Below, one piece after another: positions 20,003-30,456 of a stretch of DNA of 56,739 nucleotides. The position numbers and the translations under genes were made by a program. The stretch spans positions 1 to 56,739 of the forward strand of contig CAJXND010000006.1 of the NCBI GenBank assembly GCA_913056385.1, written 5' to 3'. The notes under the pieces are model-generated. The model had not been told where the DNA came from, searched no databases, and saw only the letters and a list, made by a program, of their open reading frames with translations. Numbering within the stretch: the first letter of the stretch is position 1; every line of letters starts with the position of its first letter. This DNA is from an uncultured Ectothiorhodospiraceae bacterium (GTDB lineage: Bacteria > Pseudomonadota > Gammaproteobacteria > Nitrococcales > Nitrococcaceae).

Positions 20003-20953
20003 TCAGAGTCCGAGATCGTTTCGGACAGCCGTCAGCGCTTCGCGATTGCCGTCCGCCATGGTGACGCCGTCGAGCCAGCGCTCCAGCAGTTCCGGCTGCT
20101 CCTCGAGCAGCGCCTGGCCGGCCTCGAGGGGCGTCATGTCGTCATTGATGACGTAGCCACCGGCCTTGCTCTGCTCCTCAACGCTGTAGGCGTACTGGTC
20201 CAGCAGGCGGCCGACATTGGTGCAGCGCTCGGCATAGCCCTCGGTGGCAATGGTATAGACCGTGGCACCGCCCTGGTTGGGGCCAAAGTAGTCATCGCCA
20301 CCGGTGAGGTAGCGCATGTCGATATTGATGTTCATCGGGTGGGGCGCCCAGCCCAGAAACACCACCCAGTCCTCGCGGGGAACCGAGCGCTGAACCTGCG
20401 TCAGCATGCCGGCCTCGGAGGATTCCATGAGCTGCCAGTCGCCGAGACCGAACGAGCCGTCATCGATCATGGCCTGAATGGCGGCATTCCCGTCGTTGCC
20501 GGCCTCGATGCCGTAGATGCGGCCCTCGAACTGGTCGCTGTACTCATCCAGATCGGCAAAGTCGCGAACGCCGGCCTGCCAGACGTACTCGGGCACCGCC
20601 AGGGTGTACTTGGCGCCTTCCAGGTTGGCCGTGACCTGTTCGATCTCATCATCGTCGAGGTAGGGCCGGATCATGCTCTCCTGCGTGGGCAGCCAAAGGC
20701 CCAGGAAGACATCGCGTTGGCCGTCGGCCACCGACTGGAATGCGATCGGTACCGACGCCGTCGTGAGTTCGGTCTCGTAGCCCATGGTGTCGAGCAGATA
20801 CTGCATGACCTCGGATTTGATGGTCACGCCGGTCCAGTTCACGTTGGCGAGACCCACCGACTGGCAGCTCTCGGGTTCGCTCGCCATGGCCGTCACGCCG
20901 GTGAGCGATAAAAGGGCCGCGCCAGCGGCAGTGCTTACGGTGCGGATGTTCAT
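20003..20953 (-). CDS. choX: Choline ABC transporter substrate-binding protein
   Basis: 316 residues with a cleavable signal peptide ending near AMA-SE (residue 24). It belongs to the OpuAC/ProX-type periplasmic binding family and most resembles ChoX: VNWTGVTIKSEVMQYLL, DVFLGLWLPTQ, NLEGAKYTLAVP and GWAPHPMN. Aromatic residues such as Trp40 and the WAPHP segment are candidates for the quaternary-amine cage. The mature protein is strongly acidic, as expected for a salt-exposed periplasm. No permease or ATPase is adjacent, so those must be elsewhere. It is divergent from betIBA. Confidence 0.88.
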   Translation of the reverse strand: MNIRTVSTAAGAALLSLTGVTAMASEPESCQSVGLANVNWTGVTIKSEVMQYLLDTMGYETELTTASVPIAFQSVADGQRDVFLGLWLPTQESMIRPYLDDDEIEQVTANLEGAKYTLAVPEYVWQAGVRDFADLDEYSDQFEGRIYGIEAGNDGNAAIQAMIDDGSFGLGDWQLMESSEAGMLTQVQRSVPREDWVVFLGWAPHPMNINIDMRYLTGGDDYFGPNQGGATVYTIATEGYAERCTNVGRLLDQYAYSVEEQSKAGGYVINDDMTPLEAGQALLEEQPELLERWLDGVTMADGNREALTAVRNDLGL

Positions 20954-21008
20954 GCATCCTCCAGTGGTTGCCTACACAATGCTGTGCCACTGTCACCTCA
21001 TCATGTTT

Positions 21009-21028
21009 TTAATTGAGCAGTCAATTAA
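21009..21028. promoter_or_regulatory. BetI operator (choX-betI intergenic)
   Basis: TTAATTGA-GCAG-TCAATTAA is a perfect 8-bp inverted repeat. Its core ATTGA-N4-TCAAT matches the BetI box known from E. coli and Vibrio. It overlaps the -35 of the betI promoter (21013-21041) and lies 55 bases before the choX start, so BetI could silence both directions when choline is absent. Confidence 0.85.
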
Positions 21029-21041
21029 TAAAAACTAGAAT
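21013..21041 (+). promoter_or_regulatory. Sigma-70-type promoter of betIBA
   Basis: TTGAGC (21013-21018) and TAGAAT (21036-21041) are separated by 17 bases; each matches its consensus at four or five of six positions. The -35 lies within the BetI operator. The betI ATG is 27 bases downstream of the -10. Confidence 0.65.
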
Positions 21042-21067
21042 AACGGGACCAAACCGGAGACAAGGTC

Positions 21068-21676
21068 ATGCCGAAGAAAGGAATGGAGGCAATCCGCCAG
21101 CAGCAGCTGATCGAGGCAACACTGCAGGTCATCCACGACCAGGGGCTGCAGGCCACGACACTGGGTCGGGTCGGCCAGCGCGCCGGTATCTCCCCCGGTC
21201 TGGTCTCGCACTACTTCGGCGACAAGGGCCATCTGCTCGCCGCCACGTACCTGTACCTGGTCCGCTCGCTGGAGCAGGAATACCGCAAGGCCCGCCACGG
21301 CACCGCCGCCGGTCTGCCGCGCGTAAGGGCCATTATCGACGCCAACTTCGCCGCCAGTCAGTCCGACGAGGTCACGGTCAGCAGCTGGTTGTCCTTCTAC
21401 GCCCAGGTCAACCACGTACCGGCCCTCGCCCGTATCCAGCGGGTGGTGACCCGCCGTCTGGGCAGCAACCTGACGCACGCCCTGTCGACCCTGATGCCCC
21501 GGGACCATGCCCTGCATGTCGCCGAAGGACTCGGGGTGATGATCGACGGCCTCTGGCTCCGCGCCAGCCTGCGCACCGGCGGACTGGATGTGGATGCGGC
21601 GCGGGCGATGGCCCATGACTACCTGGACTCGCAACTGCAGATGCTGACCGGAGACCGCTATGACCAATCCGCCTGA
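21068..21676 (+). CDS. betI: Choline-responsive TetR-family repressor
   Basis: 202 residues. A TetR helix-turn-helix (GRVGQRAGISPGLVSHYFGDKGHLL, about residues 36-60) and the BetI-type ligand domain with SSWLSFYAQVNHVPALARIQR. BetI represses choline oxidation genes and is released by choline. It is the first gene of betIBA, overlaps betB by 17 bases, and a matching operator lies directly upstream, indicating autoregulation. Confidence 0.95.
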   Translation: MPKKGMEAIRQQQLIEATLQVIHDQGLQATTLGRVGQRAGISPGLVSHYFGDKGHLLAATYLYLVRSLEQEYRKARHGTAAGLPRVRAIIDANFAASQSDEVTVSSWLSFYAQVNHVPALARIQRVVTRRLGSNLTHALSTLMPRDHALHVAEGLGVMIDGLWLRASLRTGGLDVDAARAMAHDYLDSQLQMLTGDRYDQSA

Positions 21677-23123
21677 TCGCCTGCTGTGGATCGATAACGC
21701 CGAGGTCGACAGCGGCACACAACAGCGCTTCAGCACTGTGAATCCGGCCACCGGCGAGACGCTGGCCCACATCGCCGAGGCCGACGCCGGGGATGTCGAC
21801 CGGGCGGTTCGCAGTGCCCGCGCCGCCCAGCCGGGATGGGCGGCATTGCCCGGCGTTGAGCGCGGCCGTCTCCTCGCCCGGGCTGCCGCCGCGGTACGGG
21901 CCCACCGCGACGAGCTGGCCCGCCTGGAATGCCTCGACGCCGGCAAGCCCATCGCGGAGACGCCGGAGGCCGACGTGGATTCGGCGGCGGACTGCCTGGC
22001 GTATTTCGCCGGTCAGGCTGCCTCACTGCAGGGCGAGTACCAGGACGTGGCGGGCGGTTTCTTCTACACACGACCGGAGCCGCTGGGCGTCTGTGGCGGG
22101 ATCGGGGCCTGGAACTATCCGCTCCAGATTGCCGCATGGAAGGCCGCGCCGGCACTGGCCGCCGGCAACACCATGGTCTTCAAGCCCGCCGAGCTGACCC
22201 CGCTCTCGGCGCTGCGGCTCGCGGAAATCCTCGCCGGGGCGGGACTGCCCGAGGGGGTATTCAACGTCATCCAGGGAGCAGCGGAAACCGGCCAGGCCCT
22301 GACCGGGCATCCGGACGTGGACAAGATCTCCCTCACCGGGGAAGTCGGTACCGGCAAGGCGGTGATGCGGGCGGCCGCGGACAGCCTCAAGGCCGTGACC
22401 ATGGAGCTCGGTGGCAAATCCCCGCTGATCGTCTTCGACGATGCCTCGCTGGAGGACGCCGTCTCCGGCGCGCTTCTCGGCAATTTCTATACTCAGGGCG
22501 AGATCTGCACCAACGGCACGCGGGTCTATGTCCACGAACAGATCATCGATGCGTTCATCGAACGGGTGATCGATCGCACCCGCCGGCTGCGGGTGGGCGA
22601 TCCGGCCGATCCGGCCACCGACGTGGGTGCGCTCATCTCGCGGGCCCATCGCGACCGTGTACTCGAATTCATTGCCCGGGGCGAGGCCGAGGGGGCGGAA
22701 CGGCTGACCGGCGGCGAGCCGGTGGCAGTCCCGGGTTGCGAGGGCGGGACGTTCGTCTCGCCGGCGGTCTTCCGGGTGGACGACGAGCAGTGTGTCATCG
22801 CCCGGGAGGAAATCTTCGGGCCGGTCATGAGCATCCTGCCGTTCACCGATGAGGCCGACGTGATCGGCCGCGCCAACAACACCCCCTATGGCCTGGCCGG
22901 GGGGGTCTTCACCGCCGACCTGCAGCGGGCCCACCGGGTGGCAGCGGCGTTGAAGGCCGGGGTGGTCTGGATCAACCATTACAACCTCACCCCCATCGAA
23001 ATGCCCTTCGGCGGGGTGGGGCAGTCGGGTATCGGCCGCGAGAACAGTCGTCGTGCGCTGGACCACTACACCCAGCTGAAAAGTGTCTTCGTCGCCAGCA
23101 ATGGCGTTGATGCCCCTTACTGA
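21660..23123 (+). CDS. betB: Betaine aldehyde dehydrogenase
   Basis: 487 residues of the aldehyde dehydrogenase superfamily. General base Glu249 is in MELGGKSP and catalytic Cys283 in GEICTNGTR; the YQDVAGGFFYTRPEPLGVCG segment is typical of BetB. It oxidises betaine aldehyde to glycine betaine, the main osmoprotectant product of this operon. It starts within the end of betI, so translation is coupled. Confidence 0.95.
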   Translation: MTNPPDRLLWIDNAEVDSGTQQRFSTVNPATGETLAHIAEADAGDVDRAVRSARAAQPGWAALPGVERGRLLARAAAAVRAHRDELARLECLDAGKPIAETPEADVDSAADCLAYFAGQAASLQGEYQDVAGGFFYTRPEPLGVCGGIGAWNYPLQIAAWKAAPALAAGNTMVFKPAELTPLSALRLAEILAGAGLPEGVFNVIQGAAETGQALTGHPDVDKISLTGEVGTGKAVMRAAADSLKAVTMELGGKSPLIVFDDASLEDAVSGALLGNFYTQGEICTNGTRVYVHEQIIDAFIERVIDRTRRLRVGDPADPATDVGALISRAHRDRVLEFIARGEAEGAERLTGGEPVAVPGCEGGTFVSPAVFRVDDEQCVIAREEIFGPVMSILPFTDEADVIGRANNTPYGLAGGVFTADLQRAHRVAAALKAGVVWINHYNLTPIEMPFGGVGQSGIGRENSRRALDHYTQLKSVFVASNGVDAPY

Positions 23124-23135
23124 ACGGACAGCACC

Positions 23136-24797
23136 ATGACCCGCGAGCGCTTTGACTACATCATCATCGGTGCCGGATCGGCCGGTGCCGTGCTGGCCAA
23201 CCGCCTGACCGAGGATCCGGACTGCCATGTGCTCCTGCTGGAGGCGGGCCCCATGGACTACAGCCTCTGGATCCACATGCCCTCGGCCTTTGACAAGCCC
23301 ATGGGCAGTCGCCGCTACAACTGGGGTTACGCGACCGACCCCGAACCCTTCATGGACCACCGCCGCATGGACTGTCCGCGGGGCCACGTCCTGGGCGGGT
23401 CGTCGTCGATCAACGGCATGGCCTACGTCCGCGGCAATGCGCTGGACTACGAGGGCTGGGCGGAGGATTTCGGCCTTGAGGACTGGCGCTATGCCGACGT
23501 CCTGCCCTACTTCCGTCGGGCCGAGGACTTTGACCAGGGCGAGAATGCCTACCATGGCAGCGGCGGGCCTCTGCATGTCACCACCGGGGCAATGCGCAAT
23601 CCGTTGTATCGGGCCTTCGTGGATGCCGGGGTGGCGGCCGGCTATCCGGAAACCGAGGACATGAACGGCTACCAGCAGGAGGGATTCGGGCCGATGTTCA
23701 TGACCACGCGGGACGGCATCCGCTGGTCAACGGCGAATGCCTATTTGCGACCGGTCATGCGCCGCGCCAATCTGACCATCCGCACGCGGGCACTCACCGA
23801 GACGCTGACCTTCGACGCCGATCGCGCCAGTGGCGTGCGCTACCGGCATCGCGGACGCATTCAGCAGGCACGGGCCGAGCGGGAGGTCCTGCTCTGTGCC
23901 GGCGCGATCAACTCGCCGCAGATCCTCATGCGATCCGGCGTCGGGCCGGCGGATTCGTTGCGCGGGCACGGCATCGAGGTGCATCACGACCTGCCGGGTG
24001 TGGGGGAAAACCTCCAGGATCATCTCGAGGTCTACGTCCAGTACGGCTGTCGCGAACCGATCACCCTGTTCAGCGCCCTCAAGCCCTGGAACCAGGCCCG
24101 GATCGGACTGCAGTGGCTGACCACCCGCCGCGGGCTCGGGGCCAGCAATCACTTCGAGTCCGGCGGGTTCATCCGCAGCGAGGCGGGGGTGCGCTATCCC
24201 AACCTGCAGTATCACTTCATGCCCATTGCGGTGACTTACGACGGCAGCGTGTCGGCCGACTGTCATGGCTTTCAGGCCCATGTCGGACCGATGCGCCCGG
24301 AGAGCCGGGGCCGTGTCAGCCTGGGGGGCAGCGAACCCGCGGACGCACCGCGGATTGTCTTCAACTACATGGGTACCGAGCGCGATCGTCGGGAGATGCG
24401 CGATGCCGTGCGCCTGACCCGCGAGGTGATCGAGCAGGCGCCCATGGACCGGTTCCGGGATCGCCCCCTGTCACCGGCTATCGACGTCCAGAGCGATGCC
24501 GAGATCGATGCCTGGGTGCGGGTCCACGGCGAGAGCGCCTATCATCCGAGCGGCACCTGTCGGATGGGGCGGACCGACGATCCCGACGCCGTGGTGGATG
24601 GCGAGGGCCGGGTACGCGGCCTGGCCGGGCTCCGGGTGGTGGATGCCTCGATCATGCCGCGAATCACCACGGGCAATCTCAACGCACCCACCATCATGAT
24701 GGCCGAGAAGCTCGCCGATGCCATTCGCGGCGCGACGCCGGCGCGTGATCCCCAGCCCTGGCACGAGGCGGCCGACTGGCAGGAACGCCAACGCTAG
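23136..24797 (+). CDS. betA: Choline dehydrogenase
   Basis: 553 residues of the GMC oxidoreductase family. The FAD-binding GAGSAG is at 12-17, the GMC signature [19 protein letters not shown] follows near residue 90, and the catalytic His470 lies in [12 protein letters not shown]. BetA is membrane-associated and oxidises choline to betaine aldehyde, which BetB finishes. The betA gene follows betB by 12 bases with only a weak ribosome site. Confidence 0.96.
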   Translation: MTRERFDYIIIGAGSAGAVLANRLTEDPDCHVLLLEAGPMDYSLWIHMPSAFDKPMGSRRYNWGYATDPEPFMDHRRMDCPRGHVLGGSSSINGMAYVRGNALDYEGWAEDFGLEDWRYADVLPYFRRAEDFDQGENAYHGSGGPLHVTTGAMRNPLYRAFVDAGVAAGYPETEDMNGYQQEGFGPMFMTTRDGIRWSTANAYLRPVMRRANLTIRTRALTETLTFDADRASGVRYRHRGRIQQARAEREVLLCAGAINSPQILMRSGVGPADSLRGHGIEVHHDLPGVGENLQDHLEVYVQYGCREPITLFSALKPWNQARIGLQWLTTRRGLGASNHFESGGFIRSEAGVRYPNLQYHFMPIAVTYDGSVSADCHGFQAHVGPMRPESRGRVSLGGSEPADAPRIVFNYMGTERDRREMRDAVRLTREVIEQAPMDRFRDRPLSPAIDVQSDAEIDAWVRVHGESAYHPSGTCRMGRTDDPDAVVDGEGRVRGLAGLRVVDASIMPRITTGNLNAPTIMMAEKLADAIRGATPARDPQPWHEAADWQERQR

Positions 24798-24868
24798 ACC
24801 GGCATCGGCCATGCTTTTCAGACAAGGCGGGTAGTCCCGCGGGTCACAAGTCTGACGCCCGCCTGCGT

Positions 24869-24889
24869 TACAATGTTGCTCTGCAACAT
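24869..24889 (+). promoter_or_regulatory. Promoter -10 with adjoining inverted-repeat operator of the acetyltransferase gene
   Basis: TACAAT (24869-24874) matches the -10 consensus at five of six positions. Overlapping it, ATGTTGC-TCT-GCAACAT (24873-24889) is a perfect 7-bp inverted repeat covering the likely transcription start. The -35 is poor. A protein bound here would block initiation. The regulator is unknown. Confidence 0.5.
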
Positions 24890-24911
24890 ACATCGGCCCG
24901 GAGGACTGCCC

Positions 24912-27629
24912 ATGACGGTCCGTAATATCGACGCACTGCTCAAGCCCCGTTCCATCGCGATCATCGGTGCCAGCCGCCGCCCAGGCTCGGTCGGCGCCGT
25001 TCTCGCCCGCAACCTGTTCAACGGGGGTTTTGACGGGCCCATCATGCCGGTCAACCCGAAGCATGAGGCCATCGAAGGCGTTCTCTGCTACCGCGACATC
25101 AGCGAGCTTCCCGTCACGCCGGACCTTGCCGTTGTCTGTACGCCGCCAAAGACCGTGCCCGACATCGTCCGGCAGCTTGCCGAACGCGGCACTCGCGGCG
25201 TCGTTGTGATTACCGCCGGTTTCGGCGAGGGCAATGACGAGGAAGGCATGGCACTCCGCCAGGCCACGCTGGATGCCGCGCGGCCCCATCTCACGCGCAT
25301 CATCGGGCCGAACTGCCTGGGCATACTGGTACCGGGCATGGGCCTCAATGCGAGCTTCGCCCACCTGGCGCCGCCCAAGGGGCGGATCGCCTTCGTGACC
25401 CAGTCGGGCGCCATCGTCACGTCGGTGCTGGACTGGGCGGAGCGCCGGAACATCGGCTTCTCGCACATGATATCGCTGGGTGACATGGCGGATGTCGACT
25501 TCGGCGACACCATCGACTACCTGGCCAACGACCCCAACACCCGCGCCATTCTGTTGTATGTCGAGGCCATTACCGATGCCCGCAAGTTCATGTCAGCGGC
25601 GCGGGCCGCGGCGCGCATGAAACCGGTGATCGTGGTCAAGGCCGGCCGTCACGCCGCCAGTGCCCAGGCAGCCGCCTCCCATACGGGCGCACTGGCTGGC
25701 TCCGATGCAGTGTACGACGCCGCCTTCCGGCGAGCCGGCATGCTGCGTGTGGACACACTCGGTGAACTCTTTGCGGCGGTGGAGACCCTGGCCTCGACAG
25801 AACCACCGGCCGGCGACCGTCTGGCGATCCTGACCAACGGGGGTGGTATCGGCGTGCTGGCCACCGACGCATTGATTGGCCATGGGGGCCAACTGGCGGA
25901 ACTCCCGCAGGAGACCATCGATTCGCTGAACGAGGTACTGCCGCCAACCTGGTCGCACGGCAATCCGGTGGACATCATCGGCGATGCCCCGGGCAAACGC
26001 TACGCAGACTCCCTGTCCATCCTTGCCGACACCCAGGAAGCCGACGCCATTCTGGTCCTGAACTGCCCCACGGCGGTCGCGGACAGCATGGATGCGGCGG
26101 AGGCGGTAATTGCTGAGCAGGGCCGGCAGCGCAGCGGACGCGGGCATCGGCCGACACTCCTGACCTGCTGGGTGGGCGAGCACACGGCCCAGAATGCCCG
26201 CCGACGTTTTGCCGAGGCCGGCATACCGAGTTACACCACGCCGGAGGGCGCGGTACGGGCATTCATGCACATGGTGGCCTACCGCCGCAACCAGGAGCAG
26301 CTGCTGGAGACGCCACCGTCGGTGCCGGAGCTTTTCACGCCGGATTACGAGACCGCCAATCGACTCGTGGAGAAGGCGGCGGCCGAGGGCCGCGAGATCC
26401 TCAGCGAGCCCGAGGCCAAGCAGCTGCTGGCGGCCTACGGCGTCGACGTGGTGCCCACCGAGGTGGCCAGCGACCCGGATCGCGCCGCGGAGGCGGCCGA
26501 CCGCCTGGGCTATCCGGCGGCGATCAAGATCCTGTCCAAGGATATTACGCACAAGAGTGATGTGGGCGGTGTGGTCCTCGATCTGGAAGACGCCGATGCC
26601 GTGCGCCATGCCGCCGAGGCCATGCAGCGCCGCGTGTCGGAGACCTATCCCGACGCCGAATTGCAGGGCTTCAGTGTGCAGCCCATGGTCAAGCGGGCCG
26701 GTGCGTGGGAGCTCATCGCCGGCTTCACCGAAGACGAGCAGTTCGGACCCGTGGTGCTCTTCGGACAGGGCGGCACCGCGGTCGAGGTGATCAAGGATCA
26801 GTCGCTGGCGCTGCCGCCCCTCAATCTGAAACTGGCCGGCGACATGATCTCGCGCACGCGGATCTACCGTCAGCTGCAGGGCTACCGGGATCGACAGCCC
26901 GCCGACATGGAAGCCATCAAGCTGACGCTTACGCGGATCGCCCAGATCGCGGCCGACCTCTCGCGGATCAAGGAGCTCGACATCAACCCGCTGCTGGCGT
27001 CCGCCGACGGCGTGGTGGCGCTGGACGCCCGGGTGCGGATCGGCGAGAACGGCCAGGGCACCCGGCGCCTTGCGATCCGGCCTTATCCCAGGGACCTTGA
27101 GAAGACCGTCACCGCCGACGACGGCCAGCACTATCTGCTGCGGCCGATCCTGCCGGAGGACGAGCCCGCACTGCACCGCGCGTTCGCCCACCTGACGCCG
27201 GAGCAGATCCGGCTGCGCTTCTTCGCGCCGATGAAGCAGCTCAGCCACATGGCGGCGGCCCGCTTCACGCAGATCGACTACAACCGGGAGATGGCGCTGA
27301 TCATCACCGACCCGAACAAGGTGCCCGGTGAGGCGGAGCTCTACGGAGCAGTCCACATCCATGCCGACCCGGATGGCGAGAAGGCGGAGTACTCGATCAT
27401 CGTGCGCAATGACCTGACCCGCCAGGGCCTGGGACGGCTGCTGATGGAGCATGTCATCGACTATGCCCGCCATCGCGGCATCCGCGAGATCGACGGCGAC
27501 GTGCTGCGCGAGAACCAGCCCATGCTCGCACTCTGCCGCCAGTTGGGCTTCGAGGAGCATGTCGACCCGGAGGAGCGCGACGTGATCCGCGTGACCCTGC
27601 CCCTGGACACCGACACCGGCGGCGGCTGA
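24912..27629 (+). CDS. pka: Protein lysine acetyltransferase, Pka/YfiQ (Pat) type
   Basis: 905 residues. The first 700 resemble ADP-forming acetyl-CoA synthetase: a CoA-binding domain (PRSIAIIGASRRPGSVG, about 13-29), a succinyl-CoA-synthetase-like section with ASHTGALAGSDAVYD, and an ATP-grasp domain (AIKILSKDITHKSDVGGV). A C-terminal GNAT domain (about 730-895) has the acetyl-CoA loop in RQGLGRLLM. This order and length match E. coli Pka/YfiQ, which acetylates lysines and controls acetyl-CoA synthetase; the synthetase-like part is thought not to be catalytic. The ATG follows GGAGGA; the frame open upstream lacks similarity. Confidence 0.93.
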   Translation: MTVRNIDALLKPRSIAIIGASRRPGSVGAVLARNLFNGGFDGPIMPVNPKHEAIEGVLCYRDISELPVTPDLAVVCTPPKTVPDIVRQLAERGTRGVVVITAGFGEGNDEEGMALRQATLDAARPHLTRIIGPNCLGILVPGMGLNASFAHLAPPKGRIAFVTQSGAIVTSVLDWAERRNIGFSHMISLGDMADVDFGDTIDYLANDPNTRAILLYVEAITDARKFMSAARAAARMKPVIVVKAGRHAASAQAAASHTGALAGSDAVYDAAFRRAGMLRVDTLGELFAAVETLASTEPPAGDRLAILTNGGGIGVLATDALIGHGGQLAELPQETIDSLNEVLPPTWSHGNPVDIIGDAPGKRYADSLSILADTQEADAILVLNCPTAVADSMDAAEAVIAEQGRQRSGRGHRPTLLTCWVGEHTAQNARRRFAEAGIPSYTTPEGAVRAFMHMVAYRRNQEQLLETPPSVPELFTPDYETANRLVEKAAAEGREILSEPEAKQLLAAYGVDVVPTEVASDPDRAAEAADRLGYPAAIKILSKDITHKSDVGGVVLDLEDADAVRHAAEAMQRRVSETYPDAELQGFSVQPMVKRAGAWELIAGFTEDEQFGPVVLFGQGGTAVEVIKDQSLALPPLNLKLAGDMISRTRIYRQLQGYRDRQPADMEAIKLTLTRIAQIAADLSRIKELDINPLLASADGVVALDARVRIGENGQGTRRLAIRPYPRDLEKTVTADDGQHYLLRPILPEDEPALHRAFAHLTPEQIRLRFFAPMKQLSHMAAARFTQIDYNREMALIITDPNKVPGEAELYGAVHIHADPDGEKAEYSIIVRNDLTRQGLGRLLMEHVIDYARHRGIREIDGDVLRENQPMLALCRQLGFEEHVDPEERDVIRVTLPLDTDTGGG

Positions 27630-27650
27630 ATGCTGCCGGCCGGTAACCGG

Positions 27651-27947
27651 CTAGCGGTATTTCATGATCTCCATGAGCTCGTCGACGATGACATCGGCGT
27701 CACCGCGCTCGCGGGCGCTGGTCACGTGGTGGTGCAGATGGCTGCGCAGGACCGCGTCGCCCACCTTGGCCAACGCCCCATCCACCGCCTTGAGCTGGCG
27801 GAGCACGTCCACACAGTAGACGTCATCACGCTCGAGCATGCGGACGATGCCCTCGACATGGCCGCGGATGGAAGCCAGCCTTTGCCGTGCGGTCTCCCGG
27901 ACTGTCGGGTCAAGAGCGAGCTGGCAGTGCTTGGTGGTTTCGGCCAT
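27651..27947 (-). CDS. csoR: CsoR/FrmR/RcnR-family metal-responsive repressor (probably CsoR)
   Basis: 98 residues, all helical. Metal-site residues by alignment to CsoR are Cys45 (VYCVDVLRQ), His70 and His74 (RSHLHHHV). The third position is His rather than the Cys of classical copper CsoR. That Cys-His-His pattern occurs in Thermus CsoR and in nickel/cobalt sensors. Placement directly behind copA, overlapping its end by 38 bases, supports copper sensing. Its likely target is the repeat in the copA promoter (30462-30480). The ATG at 27947 is preferred; longer starts add only copA-shadow residues. Confidence 0.85.
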   Translation of the reverse strand: MAETTKHCQLALDPTVRETARQRLASIRGHVEGIVRMLERDDVYCVDVLRQLKAVDGALAKVGDAVLRSHLHHHVTSARERGDADVIVDELMEIMKYR

Positions 27948-30423
27948 GGTCGGGCTCCTGGCGGTGCGCAGCCGGACGGAACCGGCGCAGGCGCAGCGAG
28001 TTGGTGAGGACAAACAGGCTCGACAGACTCATTGCCGCGGCGGCAGCCATCGGGTTGAGCAACCAGCCCGTCAACGGATACAGCAGCCCCGCTGCAACCG
28101 GGATCAAGAGCACATTGTAGCCATAGGCCCAGACGAAGTTGCCCTGGATGGTGCGATGGGTACGTCGGGCCAGGTCCACCGCATCCAGCAGGCCGTTGAG
28201 ATCGGCCCGCATGAGCACCGCATCGCCGGCCTCGATGGCCACGTCCGTGCCGGTGCCAATGGCCACGCCGATATCGGCACGGGCAAGCGCCGGTGCGTCG
28301 TTGATGCCGTCACCCACGAATGCCACGCGACGACCCTCGCCCTGCAGGCGCTGGACCTCCCGCGCCTTGCCATCCGGCAGAACGCCGGCCATCACCTCGT
28401 CGATGCCCAGGCGCTCGGCGAGGGCATTGGCGGTCGCCGCCTGGTCGCCGGTCACCATGGCGACCTTCAGCCCGCGATCACGCAGTTCGGCAATGACCTG
28501 CGCACTCTCGGCCCGGGGTGGGTCGGCCACGGCCGCCACACCGAGTAACTGGCCGTCCACCGCGGCATAGAGCGGTGTCTTGGCCTCTGCCATCAGCGCC
28601 TCGGCACTGGACTGCACGCCACGGGTATCCACGCCGAGCCATTCCATGTAATGGGCGGCGCCGATGTGGACATAACGTCCATCCACCCGGGCCTCGACAC
28701 CAAAGCCGGTGACCGCGTCAAAGTCCGTCGCCATCGGTATGGAAAGGTTGCGCTGGCGGGCCGCATCGACAATGGCCTGGCCCAGCGGATGCTCGCTGTG
28801 GCATTCCACCGCGGCCATCATCGCGAGCGCCTCGTCCTCGCTGCCGGCCGCCACCTCCAGATCGGTCAGTCGCGGTTCACCCAGGGTCAGCGTCCCGGTC
28901 TTGTCGAGCACCACGGTATCGGCCCGGGCCAGTGATTCGAGTGCTGCACCCCGGCGCAGCAGCATCCCGTTCTCGGCACCCTTGCCGGTGGCGACCATCA
29001 CCGCGGTCGGGGTCGCCAGCCCCATCGCACAGGGGCAGGCGATGAGCAGGACGCTGACCGTGGCGACAAACGCGTAGGAGAGCACCGGATCCGGCCCGAT
29101 GGTCAGCCAGACGGCGCCGGTGGCCAGCGCCACGAGCAGGACGATGGGCACGAACACCCCGGCAATGCGGTCCGCCAGCTGCTGGATCGGGGGTTTCTCG
29201 GCCTGGGCCTGTTCCACCATGTCGATGATCTGGGCAAGCACGGTTTCCGACCCCACCTCGGTGACCGTCGCCGTGAGGGATCCCTGACCGTTGACCGTAC
29301 CGGCGACCAGGCGATCGCCGGCGTTCTTGGCGACCGGTACGGGCTCGCCGGTAATCATCGACTCATCGACCCGCGACTGCCCCTCGCTGATCTCGCCATC
29401 CACGGGGATGCGCTCGCCGGGACGGACCAGCACCGTGTCACCGATGGCGACTTCCTCGATGGGCACCTCGACGGTGTCACCATCGCGAACCACCCGGGCC
29501 GTGTGGGACTGCATCCCCAGCAGGCGTTTGATGGCCATGGACGTCCGGCCGCGGGCAATCTGCTCGAGATAGCGACCCACGAGGATCAGGGTAATGATCA
29601 CGCCGGATGCCTCGAAATAGCTGCCCGAGGTCCCCTCGGGGAAGATCGCCGGCACGGTCAGTGCCAACAGGGAGTAGAGGTAGGCGGCGCCGGCACCGAT
29701 CATGACCAGGCTGCTCATGGCCGGTGCGCGGTGGCGCATTTCCTTGAAGCCCTTAATGAAGAAATCCCGGCCGGCCCAGAACACCACCGGCGTGGCAAGG
29801 AGCCATTCAATGGCGATCCATCCCCGGTCAGGCAGCCATTGCGTGAACCACTCGTGGCCGGCCGGGATGTGACGGCCCATGGCGATGATCACGAGCGGCA
29901 GCGTAAAGGCCGCGGCGACCGCCACCCGCTGACGCAGTCGCTTCTGCTCGCGGCGGCCGGCGTCATCCCCGTCACCGTCGGCAGAATCCTCGCCGGTGGT
30001 TCGCGCCCCATAACCCGCCGCCTCGACGGCACGGGTCATGGCCGGCGGATCGGCTGCTGCCGGCAGAAACTCGATGCGCGCGGTTGCCATGCCGAGGTTG
30101 ACACTGGCGTCGAGCACACCGGGGACAGCCTTGAGGGCACTTTCGACATGGCTGACACAGGCACCACAGGTGAGCCCACTGAGCTCCAGGGTAGAGACAT
30201 CGGTCGCCGGCGGATAACCCGCCTCTGTAAGCGCCTTTGCGGCTGCACGTAACGTGGACGCTGGATCATGCCCGGCAGCGATCTCGAGGCGCGCCCTCGC
30301 CGTAGACAGATTGACGCTGACCGCGTCGATGCCGGGGACATTTCCCAGCGCGGTTTCCGCCCGCCGGACGCAACTCCCGCAGCTGAGGCCGGTGATTTCC
30401 AGATTGAACGTTGTCTCGGACAT
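27910..30423 (-). CDS. copA: Copper-exporting P1B-type ATPase
   Basis: 837 residues. Two N-terminal heavy-metal domains (Cys15/Cys18 and Cys86/Cys89) precede the membrane copper motif CPC at 463-465, the phosphorylation motif [16 protein letters not shown] and [11 protein letters not shown]. The late helix motif MSLSS with an upstream [11 protein letters not shown] is typical of CopA. It pumps Cu(I) out of the cytoplasm. It is distinct from the cbb3-assembly pump CcoI (7841-10288), which has one such domain. The C-terminal tail overlaps csoR. Confidence 0.96.
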   Translation of the reverse strand: MSETTFNLEITGLSCGSCVRRAETALGNVPGIDAVSVNLSTARARLEIAAGHDPASTLRAAAKALTEAGYPPATDVSTLELSGLTCGACVSHVESALKAVPGVLDASVNLGMATARIEFLPAAADPPAMTRAVEAAGYGARTTGEDSADGDGDDAGRREQKRLRQRVAVAAAFTLPLVIIAMGRHIPAGHEWFTQWLPDRGWIAIEWLLATPVVFWAGRDFFIKGFKEMRHRAPAMSSLVMIGAGAAYLYSLLALTVPAIFPEGTSGSYFEASGVIITLILVGRYLEQIARGRTSMAIKRLLGMQSHTARVVRDGDTVEVPIEEVAIGDTVLVRPGERIPVDGEISEGQSRVDESMITGEPVPVAKNAGDRLVAGTVNGQGSLTATVTEVGSETVLAQIIDMVEQAQAEKPPIQQLADRIAGVFVPIVLLVALATGAVWLTIGPDPVLSYAFVATVSVLLIACPCAMGLATPTAVMVATGKGAENGMLLRRGAALESLARADTVVLDKTGTLTLGEPRLTDLEVAAGSEDEALAMMAAVECHSEHPLGQAIVDAARQRNLSIPMATDFDAVTGFGVEARVDGRYVHIGAAHYMEWLGVDTRGVQSSAEALMAEAKTPLYAAVDGQLLGVAAVADPPRAESAQVIAELRDRGLKVAMVTGDQAATANALAERLGIDEVMAGVLPDGKAREVQRLQGEGRRVAFVGDGINDAPALARADIGVAIGTGTDVAIEAGDAVLMRADLNGLLDAVDLARRTHRTIQGNFVWAYGYNVLLIPVAAGLLYPLTGWLLNPMAAAAAMSLSSLFVLTNSLRLRRFRPAAHRQEPDHGRNHQALPARS

Positions 30424-30456
30424 GGCAAACGATCCCCGGCCGATGGCAATGGGATC

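Noticed and set aside
24827-24840. GCGGG-TAGT-CCCGC hairpin after betA
   Set aside because: Only a 5-bp stem and no T-run follows, so it is not supported as a terminator.
27635-27651. Inverted repeat GCCGG/CCGGC between pka and csoR
   Set aside because: A 5-bp stem without T-run between convergent genes; chance is likely in DNA this GC-rich.
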